The notes under the pieces are model-generated. The model ran no database searches, was not told the origin of the DNA, and saw only the letters and a program-made list of their open reading frames with translations. DNA of 64,000 nt, from assembly GCA_000697665.1 (NCBI GenBank), contig KL197712.1, positions 376,719 through 440,718 on the forward strand, given 5' to 3'. Origin of the DNA: Jaapia argillacea MUCL 33604 (taxonomy: Eukaryota; Basidiomycota; Agaricomycetes; Jaapiales; Jaapiaceae). How positions within the stretch are numbered: position 1 is the stretch's first letter; each line of letters starts with the position of its first letter. A program made the position numbers and the translations under genes. Positions 60,363 through 64,000 of this stretch are shown piece by piece.

Positions 60363-62532
60363 TCATCTAGCCTTGTCTGAAGTGTAGAAACATAAGGTAC
60401 ATTATTTGGGGTGGGATTTCAGAAGTAAAGGAAGTTGATCAATTCTAGAGAACTTCAAACCCGTTTAAAAATGGAAAAGTGGAGGAGTAAAATTGAACAC
60501 ATACCAAGCTGATGATCATTAATAAGAGAATCTAAGACTCTCTGACACCCTTCTATATCAGCCCAAAATGATTCAAGATCCATCTCCAAACTTTTGATGG
60601 CATGCAAAAGTTGATTCAAAAGTTCCAATGCCTTAACATTGTGCCACATTTGCTGAAATATTGCATCCCAAGTGTTTGTGCCACAGTGAAGAAAGGAGTA
60701 CTTTGCAATGATAGCACTGGCTAGATGAAGGTAAAATATGCCAATGACATATGTTAATGCAACATACTAGCAATGGCATAGATGGCTTGTTGATGAACTG
60801 AAAGTTCAATGGTCTAGAAAATTACAGCATTAAAATACAAAAGTAGCAATATTAAAGTATACCTGAGCTTGGAGCCAGTTACAGAAATTGTCCAGAAGTG
60901 AGGAGTATTTTGCCTACATAAGTAAAACCATGTTAAGTCAATATAGATATGAATACTGGAAGGTGAGTTATTAAGCTGCTTACTTTCTACTCATATAATT
61001 AAAGTATTAAACAAAGATTTAATAAGAGGTGAACAAATGATGATGCTACTACGTACAAACTGGTATAATGGAGAATATGAGCTGGCTGAGAGACTGGGGC
61101 CAAAGTGGACAAAGCACTCACGTTCTGTCGATGCAACCCAGGGAGCAGAGAACATGAGCTGGCTGAGAGACTGGGGCCAAAGTGGACAAAGCACTCACGT
61201 CCTGTCGATGCAACCCAGGGAGCAGAGAACATGAGCTGGCTGAGAGACTGGGGCCAAAGTGGACAAAGCACTCACCAACTATCAATACAATCCAGGAAGT
61301 AGAGAATATTAGTTGTCTGGAGGACTGAGGCCAAAATTTAAAAGGTACTAACACCCCATGGATACCAAGATAATACTCTTTCAACCCATTTCTCACAAAG
61401 TAACTCTTTTTGATTCCTATACTCTTTATATACCAACTCACAAGCTCTATATCTCTTATCAGTTGAGATGAATAATACTAAAAGCTTCTTACCTTTTGAC
61501 TCCCCATTTTCCACATAAATCTAAATTATTGTTCTGAATACACACAAATAGCTGCCTCAATGCATCATCAGCAAGGGCATCTGCAGTTTTCTCCAGCAAC
61601 TTGTTGCAGTTCGTATCTGGCCTGTCCATATCTATATCACATGTGAATGATAGATCCTATATAGAGATGAACAATTCTTTCCTTGAAGTTGAACATCTAT
61701 TGAAGGTGGAAACCTTGTTTCATTGAAAACTTTTGCATATTCTTTAGTGAAACGATTGGATGCCAACAAAGATGCCTTCTCAAAGGCATTCTCCTCTTCA
61801 TCTCCTTGACTCATAAAGAATTGCTGAGTTTGAAGCACAAAATCATCAAATTTTGTGTATATTGCAATCACTGGAACTGCAAATCTTTCACTTAATTCTC
61901 CACCTGAGAACAACTAATACTTACCTGCTCCAGGATCACACTCCTGGAAAAATCTTGCCTCTGCTCCAGTCAAGAGACGACTGGCATTGTCAGTTGGGAG
62001 ACAATACCTTTACAGGTAATTGATCAATGCCAGGCCCATTGGACAGAACACTGATGACCCACCAAATAGCATGCAACTGTCTCCATGAGGCTGTTGCCAT
62101 CCCTCGCTGTTCAATGAAATCTTGTACAATCTTGAATTCCTCAGTGGATCCACATTCAAATCCGCGAGAATCATGAAAGATGTATCTGGGATTAGCGTCG
62201 AATATCATCTCATTCTCGATGTTGTGTACACCCCGCTGTCGCTTGGTATTGGCCCAGATCGAATGATTGAACAGTCTACTACATACCTCCCTGCTTGGTG
62301 CAACGGCGGAGAGGTCAATCTGGTAGGCAGATGATGGTGATCAGGGATCACTCCTCGCACTGAAGTCCAATCCGCCACCTACCTCCTCGCCCTTGGAGTT
62401 GTAGATCTTTGGCTGATCTGTCGTGTTGCAGACCTTTTGGAGAATCGTCGTCTTTCCTGCGTTTGCTTTGCCCATCACCAGAACGCGGAATTGGCTATAC
62501 TTCTGCCTGAGTCGACGGGTTCGGTTGTCCAT
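60363..62532 (-). CDS. Fungal P-loop GTPase, AT-rich gene
   Basis: MDNRTRRLRQKYSQFRVLVM leads to the P-loop GKANAGKTT and ILQKVCNTTDQPKIY. Later exons carry IFDANPRYIFHDSRGFECGS (G3, DxxG), QLHAIWYCLPTDNASR, FFQECDPGAG, VPVIAIYTKFDDF (G4 TKxD), then SIDVQLQ, DTNCNKLLEKTADALADDAL and FVCIQNNNLDLCGKWGVK. Further helical exons (KYSSLLDNFCNWLQAQ; FLHCGTNTWDAIFQQMWHN; CQRVLDSLINDHQL) lead to a probable last exon ending DKAR at 60365-60363. This is the multicopy agaricomycete GTPase family of the HSR1/septin-like P-loop group. Its AT content is clearly higher than that of neighbours from about 60.4 to 62.0 kb. The start could be upstream (Met at 62676). The stretch at 61.0-61.4 kb holds the 77-bp repeat. 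Role unknown. Confidence 0.7.
61079..61309. repeat. 77-bp tandem repeat, three copies
   Basis: Copies start GAGCTGGCTGAGAGACTGGG at 61079, 61156 and 61233. The first two are nearly identical; the third diverges in its second half, and a weak fourth follows (GTTGTCTGGAGGACTGAGG). On the minus (gene) strand each unit carries CCCCAG and GTGAGTGC, the forms of splice acceptor and donor. Confidence 0.9.
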
Positions 62533-62825
62533 GAGATGATGATCCTGGTGAGAGTTGCGAGAGATGACCTGACGATCGATAACGACGAGTGCCTGCACGA
62601 GTGTGCACTGCATTGTCGCAATGGGGACATCTCGGCGAAACGTCTCTCTTCCTTGCACTGTCAACACGCAAGTCATTCGCGGCTGCCTCTGGGCTCACGT
62701 CCTTGGCCTCCACCATAGTTCTCATCTACCCTGAGCACTTCCCCAATTTGTCTTTCAACCATTTCGAATGCCAACTGTGACGAGGCGATATATTAGGCGT
62801 TCCCAAACACACCGTTCATCTCGCC

Positions 62826-64000
62826 ATGTCTCCGACGTCGTGGAACGCAGTGCGCGACTGGGCCAATGCCCTGTCTAGTCGTCTCGGGAGTAGCCTCTGG
62901 AGTTGACTGCGACAGGTTCTGGTAAGCTCTCATTCGTTGCCGCCCACTCCAAAGTCTTCGCGCCCGTCATCCCATCCTCAACGAATGAACCCAGACATAC
63001 CCCACCCCACTCTTCAAAGTTGGAGCCAACACATGTCCAGGCTGCGAAGGCAAATTTAGCAGATCAAATGTCCCAATCTTCTCCCTCTCCCCAAATCGTA
63101 CCTTCTCCCCTCCTAACATTACCTTCCCAAACGCCCAATACCCAAAAGCAGCTCTAGCACACGAAACCCCCACCCCCACCCGCCCCCGTTTCCCAGACCC
63201 ACTCCTCGTTTCCCTCCCTGGTCGAATCTCTCACCTCCATACCCACCTACACGATCACGATCGTATGACACCCCGAACACCGACGCCATAACCGCCATAC
63301 GCCGAAGGTTGGCAAGGAGGAATCTGGAGATGAGGGAATATAGCGTTCATGATCATTTGGCGTTTAGGGAACCGGAATTGGTGGCCGATGCCAACCTTTA
63401 CTCCCCTGCTTTCAATCGATTGGCCGGGTTCACCAACCTCGATATATGTCCTACCTAAACCCCATTGAGTTACCAGGCTAAGCTTTCGGATCGCGAATTG
63501 AATTGGGATGATGAGTTGTTGCATTGTGTGGGTGGGTGTTTGAGACCCACGTTGAGGGCGTTGGAGATTGCTTGGGTGTTGCGGAGGTTGAGGATGTGAG
63601 TTCGTCTTTTAGTTCTTTCTTTCGGGCATATATCCCCCTCTCGTGACACCGAGTTTCCATTGTAATTTTCGTTCGTTGTCGTTTTCGATCATTATCCCCG
63701 TTGTCATTTTCATTCATCAAAACCTTTGTCGTGTTCATGCCTCACTCTCTTATCCCACCCCGGAGCTAACATAGGTTTCTTTCGGTATGGATATAGGACA
63801 CCTCAATGACATGAGGAGCCGACCACCTCACTCGTCTCCCATACCTCCAATCCGTACAGGTCCACATAAACGCAGATCGGACAGACCTCCTCCGGGCCTT
63901 TTTCATCGATTCCATGATTCCGATGATGATGATTCCGACGACGGGGATGGGGACAACCCTCCATCTAGGCCTGGCCCGCCTCACGTAATGGACGATGAAC
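62826..64000 (+). CDS. Hypothetical protein, partial, runs off the window
   Basis: Coding-like stretches are visible on the plus strand, not a single ORF. From about 63190 a frame reads through PPYPPTRSRSYDTPN and AITAIRRRLARRNLEMREYS to LAGFTNLDICPT and stops at 63457. A second segment (LSDRELNWDDELLHCVGGCL, LRALEIAWVLRRL) ends at a GTGAGT near 63595. A third (about 63789 to the end) encodes GHLNDMRSRPPHSSPIPP and a run of Asp and Ser. An ATG at 62826 (MSPTSWNAVRDWANALSSRL) may be the first exon. Joins could not be made in frame, so the model is incomplete; it could be degraded. Product not recognised. Confidence 0.3.

Noticed and set aside
61079-61309. CRISPR-like array
   Set aside because: Units are contiguous 77-bp tandem copies without unique spacers, in a eukaryotic gene.

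Overview
The window reads as nuclear DNA of a basidiomycete fungus, most likely a mushroom-forming agaricomycete. Genes are dense and alternate strands. Most are cut by many introns of about 50-60 nt with GT...AG ends. The gene content fits this: a She3-like coiled-coil protein, multicopy BTB proteins, RING/coiled-coil proteins, a fungal P-loop GTPase, monocarboxylate-type MFS transporters and a class 3 secreted lipase. There is no bacterial operon structure, and no complete transposon or CRISPR array was seen. Because most genes are spliced, CDS entries give the span from start to stop codon; exon joins were read by eye.

Layout. 0-8.2 kb: a BTB protein, a phenol 2-monooxygenase-like flavoenzyme, a doubtful small gene, DNA polymerase delta subunit 4 and one MFS transporter. 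8.2-10.5 kb: a gene-free stretch with diverged direct repeats. 10.5-24 kb: a Ran-binding-domain protein, an ER protein disulfide isomerase, an unknown protein, a large BRPF-type chromatin reader and a WLM metalloprotease. 24.2-24.4 kb: an intron-containing tRNA-Ile with a tRNA 3'-half fragment. 25.5-33.8 kb: secreted lipase, nitronate monooxygenase, She3-like protein and a coiled-coil protein. 34-48.3 kb: two multigene families side by side, with three RING/coiled-coil genes and three tandem MFS transporters around a HIRIP3-like histone chaperone. 48.6-57 kb: housekeeping genes, namely ESCRT-II VPS25 divergent from cardiolipin synthase, and a 5.7 kb pericentrin-like scaffold gene ending in a PACT domain. 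57.5-64 kb: two more BTB paralogues (one frameshifted), an AT-rich GTPase gene carrying a 77-bp tandem repeat, and an unknown gene cut by the window edge.

Functionally this is a patchwork, not a pathway. Conserved single-copy genes for replication, chromatin, nuclear transport, ER folding, membrane trafficking, mitochondrial lipid and spindle pole are interrupted by fast-evolving families (BTB x3, MFS x4, RING x3 plus a RING-less relative, GTPase). The main points for a second look are: a BTB family with paired CxxC motifs and a shared micro-exon; a C-terminal tail shared by a RING gene and a RING-less coiled-coil gene; frameshifts in two genes; the repeat-bearing non-coding locus; and the AT-rich GTPase with a repeat built from splice-site-like units.
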